DNA of 64,000 nt from Urechis unicinctus (taxonomy: Eukaryota > Annelida > Polychaeta > Xenopneusta > Urechidae), in assembly GCA_034190875.2 (NCBI GenBank), contig CM067349.1, positions 26,538,266 through 26,602,265 of the forward strand, read 5' to 3'. Each line of letters starts with the position of its first letter. Within the stretch, counting starts at the first letter, position 1. Of the stretch, positions 50,800-64,000 are shown in pieces. The position numbers were made by a program, and so were the translations under genes. Under the pieces are notes generated by a model. That model did not search any database and had not been told where the DNA came from. It worked only from the letters and a program-made list of their open reading frames with translations.

Positions 50800-53700
50800 G
50801 CACATGCGGTGCGCTTCAATGCAATCAGTTACCGACCATTACTTCTAATCAGCCTTACATCACACTGACCGTAGTTGCCCTGACATTCGCTCTCTCCATG
50901 GTATTATTAAGCAATGAATGAGAATATAGGAATACAAGGAAACTTCACATTGTTTGTTGTGAACAAGCGTCTTGTATGTAAGGGTTGAAGGGCTACGCGT
51001 GTGAATACTTCCAATTACGCCATACCTTTCTGGACTTTGGTGGGACCCGATATTGTTATGTTGTCTGAATACCATTTTGATTCATTATAATTGCCTTACC
51101 AGAACCCGGTGAGATGTACTCCGCAAAACATGCTATTGAGATTCTGTGACATGACACTATTTTATAAAGTCTTTGAGAGAATAACCGTGCATTTCCTTAC
51201 TTTGTGTTACAATTCAGACGAATTAAGCACAATCGAATTGTACGCATTACAACTGTAGTAAAGATCGGAGTAACATTTTTATCATACTTAGAAGCCTTGT
51301 TACTGTAAATCTGTTTAATTTATATTCCATACTCTCCGTTTATATAAGGCCCACAATATATAACTAGAGCCATTTGTGAAGCGGGTAATAGACGCAGACT
51401 AACTGTAGATTTCATAGCCGATATTCCGAACTCTCGGCAAAACTGAGAGCCAAATTTCTACATTGCTTAGTGGGAGAGTTTCTTATATCATATTCCATAA
51501 CACCACTCAAGAATAAGAGCTTCGCTGCGACATGTAAGCCGGGCTGTTTTAATAACATCCAACGAGTCACTAATCTCTGCAACTTGCATTAGTATCATAT
51601 TTACCGTAGAACACAGGGACAACAACCTACCTGTGTTGTACGCTTTGGTGCGCATCATTTGTCAACTAATAACCTGCCATATTCGTTTATTGCAATCATA
51701 TGTCACAAGCTTGGTGCAACACGGGGATGTCAGGTAAGCTAAAGCAATCACTTATCTGAAACATTCGTTTTAATAACCAAATGCAATCGTGTAATCGAAA
51801 AAAAATGCATGAAATTCATAGGTTGAATGTCAGACCCCTCATAAACTAAATTAATGAACAGGAATAAGTTAAAGGATAGCACAGGTTTTCAGATTCACGT
51901 TGTACAAAGTATTATGTAATAAATAAAGAATATTCGTCTCATATCATTCAAAGTTTCTGCCCTACAAGAGGGATGGTCTAATAACATATACCATGGACGT
52001 CTTTTGTTACAGAAAGGTCTTTGTAATGTTGCAACAACAAGTCTTGCTACCATTAGATTTACCATTTCCATTATCCTTTGATAAGAGTGATGAATTGAGC
52101 AGCACATCAGCCTTCAATTGCAACTGTAAGAGTCTAGATAAATGGTATGAATACCAATTCATTTACCCTGGCGAGAATCACTTAGCTTCATTTCCTCATA
52201 TAAAAACCAAATTGCAAACAGACATTTGGATTGTGATTTGGAAACGTCATTCAATTCGAATAACTCCCGAATAAACACCGTACTTTATTGCCGGATGAAT
52301 TACCGTAACAGTCTTTTCCATGCAAACACGCAACAGTAAACGTACTGTTCGCTATACGTATCGGATGTGATACTCCAGACGTTCATGTGCAATTGTGCAA
52401 TTATCTAGCATTTATTTCAGGTATTGCATACCGAGACAATGAATGTTGAGTACCAGGACAATATTTGCTCATATCCATTCCAAAACAGATAACATGCTGG
52501 ATTGGAATGGGTCAGTGCGACACAAGGGTAGCAATGGGCATCCTCGTTTTTCCAGGCCCATACATGAGCAGTTTACAACTATCGTTCATGTCTTTGAGAA
52601 GAAGTGTACAGTTTGCAAAAAAAATTCCGACCAGCTTCTTTACATCCGCACCAAAATCTGTGAATCGATTGTTCACCACTAATAGGGTAGAGAGTTTGTG
52701 TTATGCATAACAATTGCCAACACATTCGTAACAAAGACTGTTTCCTAGAAGTTACAATTTCAGAGAGTGTTTCCTAAGCTGTGTCATGATAAAGCGCCTT
52801 CATTTAAATTCATGAGAATTCCATCAATCCCCTGAAGATCTAAAGCTTCATACCAAGCGTCTCGTACCACACATGGCAGCATATGATTGATGGCCGCACT
52901 CGGTAGACGATGTCACGAATAAAGTGGTGGAGAATTTAAGGCAAAATATTACATTTTCAACCCGAAATGTAAATGCCACAATTTTTGTTATTGCCATCCA
53001 TGGACAGTAAGCTTATTGCTACTGCAGAAATGAATAGTTTCAAAGTTAATTAGGAATAGATAAGAAATACATGCTGACCAGTTTGGTAGAATTGCAAATC
53101 ACCATAGCCGCATATCAACTCGACAGCAGAACCACCAATCCCCGAATTGCACTAATGTGACATCTGTGAATGTGACAATTATGGGGAAATATTCGAATGT
53201 ATATTATCTGAAGCATCCACTTGGTGCGCAGCGCCCAACTATCTGGGCATCATCTCATCCAGGTTCGGTATCCGCTTGAAGAACAAATAACCAGGTATGT
53301 CTATACTGAACGGTTAACTCTATTAATACTGCATAGCAACACCGAATGACGTTTTCCAGTTGGTAACTGATAAGAGTCTGATTAAAGATGAACCCAAAGT
53401 ATGCACAGTGCATTATTGCCCTGAATGTTTCATATTGAATCTTAACGCACGACATTTTCCGACTTAAAATTGCAATATATCAATACATCATTCCTAACCG
53501 TACGGATATATTTCATTTGTTCTGCATTTTATAATATTTGGGGGACTGATGGTGTTGCAATGGCTGCCTGTTGTAAATATAGATATATTGTTCGTTGATG
53601 TCAATAATCTCTCTTTCTGCAATTGCGACTCATCCAACCATTCATCGGATATATTTGGTACCCATGTTAAAGAGTCAATTGCTTGCTTTAAAAACGATAT

Positions 53701-54930
53701 CTCCTCAATACAGACAATGTGCTCGTTTGGCCAACTGTAGATCACTTTCAACCTATTGCGCATTGGCAATCTTCATGTAAAGCACTACGGTTGAAATCCA
53801 TATTTGTATTCTTACTTTACGTACATAGGATTACAACAATACGTCTTTGGAAACTTTATTATATATATATATATATATGCATATAATTGTATAACAAAAA
53901 TAATATCATTATACATATTATATATATACATCGTATATTTATATATACCATGCTGTAATGACACTCACTGTCCTGCTGGGTGCCAATTTACAGATTAGTC
54001 ATAACAAAATGATATGTATATAATATATCAAACTCGCTATATAATATTCAATATATATGCGGCGCTATACCCTGATGCATGCTATATATATATATATAAT
54101 ATTGTACATCATATATCCCTATATATATACCTAGGTACAAGTATTTGGATATCTTTACCTTAGTCGGCGCAAGTCCTCCCAGATCACTTCCTATACAGTC
54201 ATGGCGCCTTACGTTATATTAATTCTTAGTGAATGCATGTATATGCTTAATCTTTCTGCACTTGTCTCGTTGTGTCTACGTGAGCTTACCAGGAGGATAA
54301 GGATGGTAACTGAGTTATTTCAACACTGTTGTAAATAGTGATAAAGTGGTGGTTATGCAATTCGTGATGGTGGTAAACCGTCCATTGCGATATGATGCAC
54401 TGAAAGCCATACCAGAATAGGTCATATTTATCTGATGCTTTGTGATTGGAATGCAGCCATATTCAGGCGCTGTTCAGTGTTGTTTTTGCTGCTATTCCCA
54501 ATTTTTTTCGCTATCGCAGTTTGATAGATGTCCCAAGAGGACAACCAGACGGATATGACGTTTTCATCTATTGCATAAGTAATTATTTAGACTGCGCCCG
54601 CATGTTTCTGTGCACATGCATGTTTGCGTAAGTGTGTTATCGAAAATTACACGACATCAACACAGAAGGTCCCTCATCTTTGAAAGCGGACATTCTTTTT
54701 TAATATGGGGCGTATGGTCTTGTGACTACAGCTGTACACTGAGACCGACACTGCAGTTATTTCTGAATGGTTCTGCCAGTATTGCATGACACATATACTA
54801 AAAGATATGCCAGGCATTACACAGTCACAAAGCCAGTTTGAAAATGATCGATTAGGTGGTCAATCGGAATATACCAGCAGTTGATGTCCGTCTGTATATA
54901 CAATGTATGGTACTGCATTCAACAAAATCT
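50800..54930. other. Unique stretch between blocks B and C
   Basis: No match to other blocks. Short TA runs at 53,859-53,878 and around 54,083-54,100. Open frames of up to about 93 codons (for example 51,993-52,274 plus strand) look like nothing known. No RNA gene or mobile element recognised. Confidence 0.55.
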
Positions 54931-56269
54931 GCTAAGACACGTAATCTTTGAATGGCTACATACCAGCCATTGCAATCACTGCCCATTTGAACGACTTCCA
55001 TTCTCGTGACTTAAAAGTGCTAAGGCAAGTATGCATCATCCCCAAAACATCACTAGTCGTTGCTATAACGGGATATAGAACCACAAGGCAGGTTAAGTAT
55101 CCTTTCAATTATATCACATCAGAAACGAATTGCATGCAAGATTAGAACTAAGGCGTGGAAAGTGACTAAGTCGTTAGATTAGACAATCTAAGGCATCTGA
55201 TGGAAAGGAGAAAGGATAGCAGTGCCGCCCTGGGGATCAACCAATTTCGACATCTACCGTAAAAGGTAGAGGATGTTATGCTAATATTTTCATCATGTAT
55301 CACCATTACATATTAAATCAGGTTCTAAGTTGGTAGTGTAAACAGGTATTCATTATTGGTTCATTTATAGCGCCGATCAATAGTAAATGGTTTCTAATGC
55401 ATTACAGTGCAGCATATCCTTTATAGATATATTTAATGCTGACGGTTCCCTTATCATACCCTATTTTAATTGTGCATCTAACAGGTAAGTTTATGTCACA
55501 ATTAATCTTATATATAAAATGAAATTGTATTAAACTACATACAATGCAAGTATTCATATCAAGTTGGGGCGTTTCTACTTAACGAACTTGCATTTGCTTA
55601 ATGATTATACGTCAAAACCTAATTTATCCAAGACCACGTGGTAATGCAGCGACAGCTTGCAATATATATACGGCTGTGGTTTCTTCTCGATGTTTGCATG
55701 TAAATGGCTACTGGCGATAACCAAGGATGACTGTAGACGGGCACAGTCAGTGACAATTACTTGCTGGCTTATGAAACAGCGGCGTTATGAACGCAAACAT
55801 CTGGCGCAATAGATTTGAGACTGAAGACACAAATGCAAGAAAGACATAACAAAAAGGTTTTAGGTATTAAACCATTCTAACATTTTAATTGCAAAATTAC
55901 GCATGCGTTGATACGATGAATGTTACTCGAGTGTTGGTCGTCTGTTGTCCAGTTGCTTTATTACATATTATGCTGATTAGTGTCGGTTGACAAAGATAAT
56001 GCTCATACAAATCAATATTCTCACTATGTGCCACGTGACAATACAAATCCGATTTGCATTATCAGCTAAATGGATATGGTGTGAATAATGTATGAACACC
56101 ATTACAAAGCTTTCTGATTTTGCGTTCGCTCAATCACACAGTTTGACATTATGGCTGTGAGCATTATGTCGAGAATGAAGATGATTGTGTTGCTTGGAAG
56201 GCGACTCTAATGGGAATATCGTGGTATTACATCGCAATATCACTTTTTCTGTGACGTAAACCCCACTCA

Positions 56270-59200
56270 CTTCATTAGTTACATTTTTTATAGTTAATGT
56301 GACACTGGGTTACTTTCATATTTACTATTAATTAAGCTTGACTTGTTTCAACTACATAAAACGTGCTTTGGTTTTCATGCGACCACCTCACTGCAGAGAA
56401 CACTGTGAGGACCTCGTGTCTAATTAAATCCTGATGTTTTACCCTTCACTGAAACTGATTGCTCCTCTGGGATGTCATATTTCATGGTTATGCGAGCATT
56501 CAGCACTAAAACATTTCTCCATTGCTGTTTACCCAGAAATCAACAGAACCGAATATTTTTCATAAATGTAAAGTGCACTCATGGTACGTCTTGCTATATA
56601 TTTGGTTTTATCTTCGAGTGGTTGAATCATGAAATATGGACCGACGGGACCACAGAGCATCGATAATAAATTCATTGGTGTCAAACGGTGTTGAATCATG
56701 TTGGCGTTATTGGCAGTATTTATAGACATGGCACTCCCAAACAGAGAAGATGAAATGAGCTTGATGATAACGATATTTGGTTTGAAGTATTCCTATATTA
56801 TTCCAATCAAGCCAATTATATTGCTTACTATAAGTATGAGAAAGGTGTCATAGTGACAACCTTGCGTGTTAGCGTGTTATCGTGGGTGTATGTAAGTGTA
56901 AGCGTGCTTGACCCACAATGTCCGCCTAAATTATACTCTAGTATCTCCTTAGAGTGTGTCGCATGTTTTTGTGTGTATGCCTTTGGTGTATTGGCAGAAA
57001 AGCCTAGAAGCTTATTAGGGCTCAATACAATGTGAAATAACCCTAAGGTGATGTCCATACCTCGTGGGTGCCGAATGCTACATAATGCGATATTTGGTAG
57101 CTGCTTTTCTATGCCACTCTAAAGTATTACGTTTCTGAAGTCACGGACAAAATGAAATGGGCAGCTGTTTGGCATATTTTGAACCCAATTTATTGGTGAA
57201 TAATCATCCATAAATGCCAGTGCTGTCATGAAAAGTTTGATTAAACGAATCCTGGTAATGATGATGGTACCATGTTGAAGACGGTGACCCTAACTGTTTT
57301 CACGACTTTTGATAGCGATTATTTTGACGATGACGCGAATTATATGATGAGGCACAGAGTGAGGGGGAGGACACACGGAGCTGAGAATAGGCTGAGGATG
57401 GAGAATAACGATCTAGACGAAAACTATGTTGATAACGGTATTTGATGATGAAGATGATGATGATGATAATTATGATGACTATATGATGATGATGATGATT
57501 TATTCTAGAATGGAGTCAACGTTCGCTAGTTTGCACTGATGTCCCAGGTTAAACACATTATCATGAAACTGCCCTAGTTCGCCCACAGTTAGGCATGTTA
57601 ATATTAACAATGCTAAACGATGCTCATGATATATTAACCATATTTGTTTATTTTCCAGAGCTAAAGTAGTCTTTTCAACGTACTTTTGTGTTTATCACAT
57701 TTAAAACAGATAATGTCAAAGCAGATCAGCTTTCTGCGTCGACCTATGTCACTCAGGCCAGTGTATCTAATCTCAATATCCGTAATATGTAAAAGAAACA
57801 CACAATTGATATTTTCCCTGACCATGTTAGTTAGTAAGTTTAATCGATGATGCATATAATCCTTCTTTCATAGACATATAATTATGTGATTGATACATGA
57901 AGTAATCCCATTGAATACTAGCTTTAACATCTTAATCCGTGGGTTATCGTATTCGCCACTGTCATCAGAGTCTGAATGTTTCACAATGCATCATCCAGTA
58001 CCAAATCATATCTGTGCTTATATGAGACGATGCTTTTCGAATGAACAAATTCATCATAACCAGTACTCTCCATATCATCTCCATGATACACTGATCATTG
58101 TGCAAGATCTGATGTTTACGGAGCAGTCATATTTGTTGCTGGTCTAATGCATTCAATTGATTCGCCAAATAAGTTCGCGATAACCACTTACGGGTTGCCG
58201 GAAATCTTAATTTCAATTTCGGATTGCTCAATTTAAACTCTTGATCAAACCCCTGTTTACTTAGCATTACGCCTCAGTCAGAAATGACCACTCTCTCTTT
58301 CACTGGTTCGCATGATTTTTTTTTTACATCCATTCAATTAATTTGGTTACGAGTTCTACTTAGAAGATACTTATTCAGTAGATGTTGACCGCGTATCTGG
58401 ACAGCGACAGCACAGGTTATGTGCATTTTGCCCGCTAAAGAAGTGAGAAACCAATGTCATGCATTATGAAATCGTCACGTTGCTGACATGCATAATGGAT
58501 AAGGTTTAATCTGCCTTGCCATATAAACCAGAGGCAATATAATTATGTTTCAGATACTTGTTTTTATATCGGGGGCGCAGCATTAATGCTTATTTAAGTG
58601 TCGTGGACTGGAATTGAGTTCAGTTTGGTGCAAATTTCCCGAGTAATGTTCTCTCGACGTAACAAACATGAGCTGTTAATGAAATAACCATTCATTCTTT
58701 GTGCAAGCATTAACAGTTCAAATATTATGTTTCCGTCAACAGGGGTAGGTGTTCAACTGCTGCATCTGCTGCTCTTCTATTAGCGCCGCTTTATGGACAA
58801 ATATCTGAAGCTATAAACATTCTGGATGCACAGTGTCAATATTATTTACAACACTTTCATCAATATGATGTAATACGCATAACATCACACGATCTTTTAG
58901 AGTTGATATCAAAATAAGTATTCCCTAACTGTCAGCCGAGCGCCCGCAGGCGTTATGCAAAAAGCTGTCATCCCTGCAGAATGGTCTCCAATTTAATCTC
59001 CAAACAGCAATAACTGGCTGTCAATATGTCATTACATAGTGTCAATATTATTTAGACGCCTGCAGTCATAGACATAGATGTTTGACTTATCATGCACATA
59101 CCACAATCTTTACGAACCACCATGTGGGTATCCCTATGAACTTTTATCAGTGTCCTTGATAATATCACAGGCCATAATAACAGTCAGTATCCAATCCATG

Positions 59201-59788
59201 GATGCTCAACGCACGATAGGGACCGATCATTTGCAAAACATACATTCATTATATCTGATAGTGGTTTACGATACTATACGTGATCATGATCATAAGCATT
59301 TAAGAGCAACGTTGGCTGTCTCGACATACTGTGATGGTTACGCATCAAGAATACATCGCTACCTAGGTTTACCGCTGTAAAGGTTATTTTGATCTTCCTG
59401 ATATTGCATGAATATCAGAAAAAAATTTGTAAGCACCAATCAGTGAGAAGCCAGATGCATCTTTTGTCGTTGAGAGGAAGTAAAACATGCCAGAGATAAC
59501 ATGAGCACCTGCCATGAACATGGCCGTAATGAGTTTGAACAAATACTGTTTAAGAGGGCAAATAGACAATATGGTACTTAGGGATTCCCATAGAATTACG
59601 ATACAAATGCCGTGATCACGATCTTAGTTGTGTGGATCAAGTTTGCATCTCGACAATGCAAATATCTCAACATAGAATTTTTTAAATCAAAGCCAGTTGA
59701 TCATCGATCAAGTATGTTGTGTTGATGTGACTAGTGAGTGCATAAAATCATCGGAAAGTCAACACAATAACGATCTGTTGGACAAGCA
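56270..59788. other. Block C internal stretch without partner
   Basis: Lies between two parts of block C. The matching interval of block B (36,046-40,385) has unrelated sequence. An ATG-rich run occurs at 57,445-57,500, and gtgtcaatattattta occurs twice (near 58,831 and 59,041). No gene recognised. Confidence 0.55.
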
Positions 59789-61762
59789 ATGAAACCTAAT
59801 CTACTACTGTTCATATCACACGGTTGCTGCCTTTATGACCTATACGTACAAACAAGCAATGATGTTACAAGAGAAGCAGTACAGTTGCAAAGTTATTGCA
59901 AATGTTATTGCAAATGTCACTTATTCAGCAATGGAAAGACCTCAAACCTAAGGCAATATTTCACAATATCTGTTTTTTAGCAATTGACCCCAATGTAAGG
60001 GAACCAATATCAATCCAACTTTGTTCAATTGTCACTGTTACTATGATCGACTTCAATTGATTTGAAACACAATCCACTGCACTTAACGACCTATGTTCAG
60101 AATTGTTCTGTGTGGCCTGACGTTGCTGTGTCTGCCTTACATTTCTGTCTCTGATAGAGATTTATATCATGTTTATTTATTTTTATCAGCACAATTGTAC
60201 TAACACAAACGATAGTGCGCTGATCTCAACTGCAACCCAGATCCCGGACAGATATTGAAAGAACCTTTCGTAAACATAAATCACTATTCGGTATTTATTT
60301 CCGGGTCGGTAAGGGGAGAAATACATCAGGATAAAAAAGGCAGGTATCCGGTCTTGAAATTGTTCTCTTTAGAAACTTTCGTTTGAGTGTGTACAGTGTG
60401 CTGATGAAACAAAAATAAGTTTAGGTAATCACGCATTTAGTAAAAAAAGCCGGGTCAAAACTAGGCTGGTCTCATTAGTCCCACTTTCTGTGTGAATTAC
60501 CTTTAATTTGTGCTGAGTAACGCCACCCGGGGAAAGCCAATTGTGGCTTCTGGAAATAATCAACGAACAAATATTGCCATTTGCGCTGAATAGAACGCAA
60601 AATCGGGGCAGTGACAAAAAGCATTAGATAATGATTATGATGCAGCACAGCAGAAAGTGGAAACGAAACACAAGCACAATTTCGTCATGGTGTTTCTAAT
60701 ACAGCAGTTTAAATGTGATTGAAAAGACTCTCACTGCTGCGCGTCATGTTTTTTTTCGCATCTAGTGTAATAGACAAACAGAAATATTTTGTATTTTATT
60801 GCTCTGTACCCATTAAACGTACACGATACATTGTTGACCTTTTCGTTCGAAAATTATCTTCTCGCTACAAACCCAAGCCAAAGGACTTGGATTGAGTTGA
60901 AGGACAGGCTTTATAGCCACTTGTAAACGGACGCATGAAATACATCCAAATCTAGTCATAGAGCACAATTAAAGAAGGAGAATGGAAGGATATTACTGAC
61001 TCTGGGGCAATTGTGCTTGATTGTTCGCTTATATGAGATTTCCCTCAGACCACATTCAGAAGCACGTGCGTGTAAGACAAAAACTAACTGTTTTTGCGCA
61101 TGTTATGCAAGCACAATACCTTATGTCACTATAGATTTAGGATGGAGAAGACTTCTAGTAAACAGTTAGTAAGGATATTATTACTATTATAAATGAAATG
61201 ACATGGTGTGAATCAGGATTATTTTCGACCGGTCAGTTAGCCACGGGGAGTGTGCAGACAGGAAAGCATCCGCATCAGCTGCAATGGCAGTTATTACTGT
61301 TCTGCAAAATATCAATTCATTATTCGTTTCCACTTTGAAATTGGTGTCCGTAATCATGCGATCAATCGGTAAACATAAGGCATTTGGGAAGTCGTAATTA
61401 TTTACATTCACGTCACGCAAAGATATATGGCACGTGGCAGATTTAATGCCGCATGCGTAATTGTTCAAATCGGAGGTTCAAACGCTGTTTATAAGACACA
61501 AATCACGAATATTTATCGATGATTTTGTGCTCTTCTGTAATCATTCGAAATCAGAATCACATTAAAACGTGTTTGCTGAACTATTTACGTTCATAGTTAC
61601 AGTTTCGTTTACAGTTTCGGTAACATTTCACTTGAAAAGCTATCAATATATGACTTTCTCATATATGGAAATGCATCATCTGCCTCATAGCGTTTGTATA
61701 GTACCTGAGTGTGAATAAGGTGCATTTCCGCCGCCGCAGAAGCATGCATGTAGGTCTCATGG

Positions 61763-62030
61763 ATTGTTGTATTACGCAATGGGTGACAATTATTTACCGT
61801 ATTAACACGTGGTGCATTTTGTTAATAGAATGTCAAGACAAACAAAAGGTTATTTGCTTTATCAAGTTTCCTTTGATGAAACTGTGCTCCTATTGTTGTA
61901 CACGCAATGGGCGACAATTATTTATCGTGTAAAACGCTTGGGGAATACGCATTTGTTAATAGAATGTCAAGACAAAAAGGTTATTTTGCATTCGGGTCAA
62001 TCAAGTTTCCTTTGTTATGCACAGCTAAAA
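61763..62030 (+). repeat. 129-134-bp tandem duplication
   Basis: attgttgta...cgcaatggg starts at 61,763 and 61,892, and gttaatagaatgtcaagaca recurs about 134 bp apart. The corresponding part of block B (34,050-34,300) does not have it, so it is private to block C. Confidence 0.9.
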
Positions 62031-62849
62031 CTTGCTGCGGGGGGGACCGAAAAAATGCATTGATCCAATATTCGTAGTCTTTATCCATTAAATCAATACC
62101 CAGAAATTATATGGTGCAGCATGTCTGCACGGCACAAGTAATAGAGCAGAGACGGCAAACTTTAAATATTTCTATATTTGCACGTGCGCACATTCAGCTG
62201 ACGTTGGCAATGGTTCTTCATTGAGCGTATTTGTTTGCAGTTCTCATGAATATTTGAATGAATCTGTCCGTCGAGGCACCAATGCACATGGTAGATTACA
62301 TTTCGTAGCTAGCCTGATTTACGTTGGGCCGTGTGTGTGGAGAGCACATATCGAGCCTGGCACAAAAACCACAGCTACAACATGCCCAATGCGTGATATT
62401 GCTTGCAATAAAATGTAAGGATAACCCGTTTGGAAGCAGGTTGGTTTATGCGTGCCGCGCGTGTCAGGTCTCACCAATCAAGTAAATTTGACCTTGGTTC
62501 CACATCCTGTCAAATATTCATTTTCGTTTTGTGCCATCCATCGAGTGCAATATAACATCTGGCATTTCTCTAATTTCATTTCGGACACCAGTTCTTCGGG
62601 GATGTCACATCATTGATAATACGTATCTACGCCCGAAGCAACGCCTTGGCTACTAAACACCACATTTGTCATTGCGTTGTTATATTCGACCCGCATTAAC
62701 TCTAGCAGATATGTATACAACAAACCATGTCTAACATCCGATAAACCGTGTTATTAACTCATCTAGATCAATGCTAACACTATGCTTCAAAATTTATAAA
62801 CACCGCCATCTTTGTAAATCACAAAGGTTGTCTGTAAGAGTTTATTATC

Positions 62850-63660
<811 letters not shown>

Positions 63661-63671
63661 ATCGTTCTTCG

Positions 63672-63716
63672 TCTTCTTCTATTGCTGCTGCCACTGAAGC
63701 TGCTGCTGCTGGCGCT
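63672..63716 (-). repeat. CTG/CAG-type tract, block C
   Basis: Shorter minus-strand counterpart of 33,149-33,290, followed on the plus strand by acaactgtttatttatc, which matches 32,299-32,315. Confidence 0.9.
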
Positions 63717-64000
63717 GCTGACAACTGTTTATTTATCTTCTAACAATTCTATGCATCTGCAATATAGCAGATATTGGATATCGATTCGCAACACAAAATA
63801 TTGTTCATAGCAACAAGTAGTGCTAGCGGGTAAAATAAACATACGGTGGAATATCGCTAAACTTTATAATCAAGTCCCATTAAATGGAGTCATTCACATG
63901 TCAAAATATATTTTCTAGACATCGACGTAAAACATAAGCAAGCACGAAAATTCATGTTTGTGAACAGCGACTATAATCCCACAGGACAGTTACCGTGCTA

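Overview
The window looks like gene-poor, AT-rich (about 60% or more A+T by eye) nuclear DNA of an animal. The best clue to the host is a tRNA-derived SINE at about 11,383-11,707. It has recognisable A and B boxes, a conserved-looking body and an 11-bp target-site duplication. Its style, with a 3' end running through 'gacgttaaacccc' into a short ATTACC tail, recalls SINEs of marine invertebrates such as echinoderms and hemichordates. That placement is tentative and rests on memory of the style, not a search. I recognise no complete protein gene, rRNA, tRNA gene, CRISPR array, LINE or DNA-transposon coding region, or virus-derived element.

The main content is a mosaic of large, old, non-coding duplications. 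Block A (about 1.6-15.0 kb) and block B (about 27.4-50.7 kb) carry the same series of segments in the same order and orientation. Their offset grows from about 26 to 36 kb because B is longer. Block C (about 54.9 kb to the window end) is a partial third copy in inverse orientation, matching B from about 32.0 to 42.6 kb. Three 60-bp windows counted by hand gave 52/60 (A/B), 53/60 (B/C) and 55/60 (A/C) identical bases. Other stretches are clearly more diverged.

Layout: 1-1,580 holds nothing recognised. Block A follows, with a 125-bp tandem duplication at 3.1 kb, a (TTC)n tract at 8.05 kb, the SINE at 11.4 kb and a (CAT)n tract at 12.7 kb. From 15.0 to 27.3 kb is mostly unique sequence with a 42-bp minisatellite (19.4 kb) and a 1.15-kb TA-type tract (20.1-21.3 kb). 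Block B holds a 39-bp minisatellite with a 270-bp higher-order period (30.9-31.5 kb), a 150-bp tandem duplication, a CAG-type tract (33.15 kb), a tandem duplication of about 1.05-1.1 kb (37.9-39.75 kb), compound (TTC)/(ATC) tracts (43.2-43.5 kb), a tandem duplication of about 431 bp (45.6-46.4 kb) and a perfect 18-bp x5 minisatellite (50.1 kb). From 50.8 to 54.9 kb is unique, then block C, which contains 56.3-59.8 kb of sequence not seen in A or B.

There is no gene network to describe. What ties the window together is repeated duplication, inversion and local tandem amplification, with several breakpoints and copy-specific insertions lying at simple repeats. The only stretch with a protein-like look is a 68-codon frame at 48,974-49,180, whose counterpart in block A does not keep the frame.
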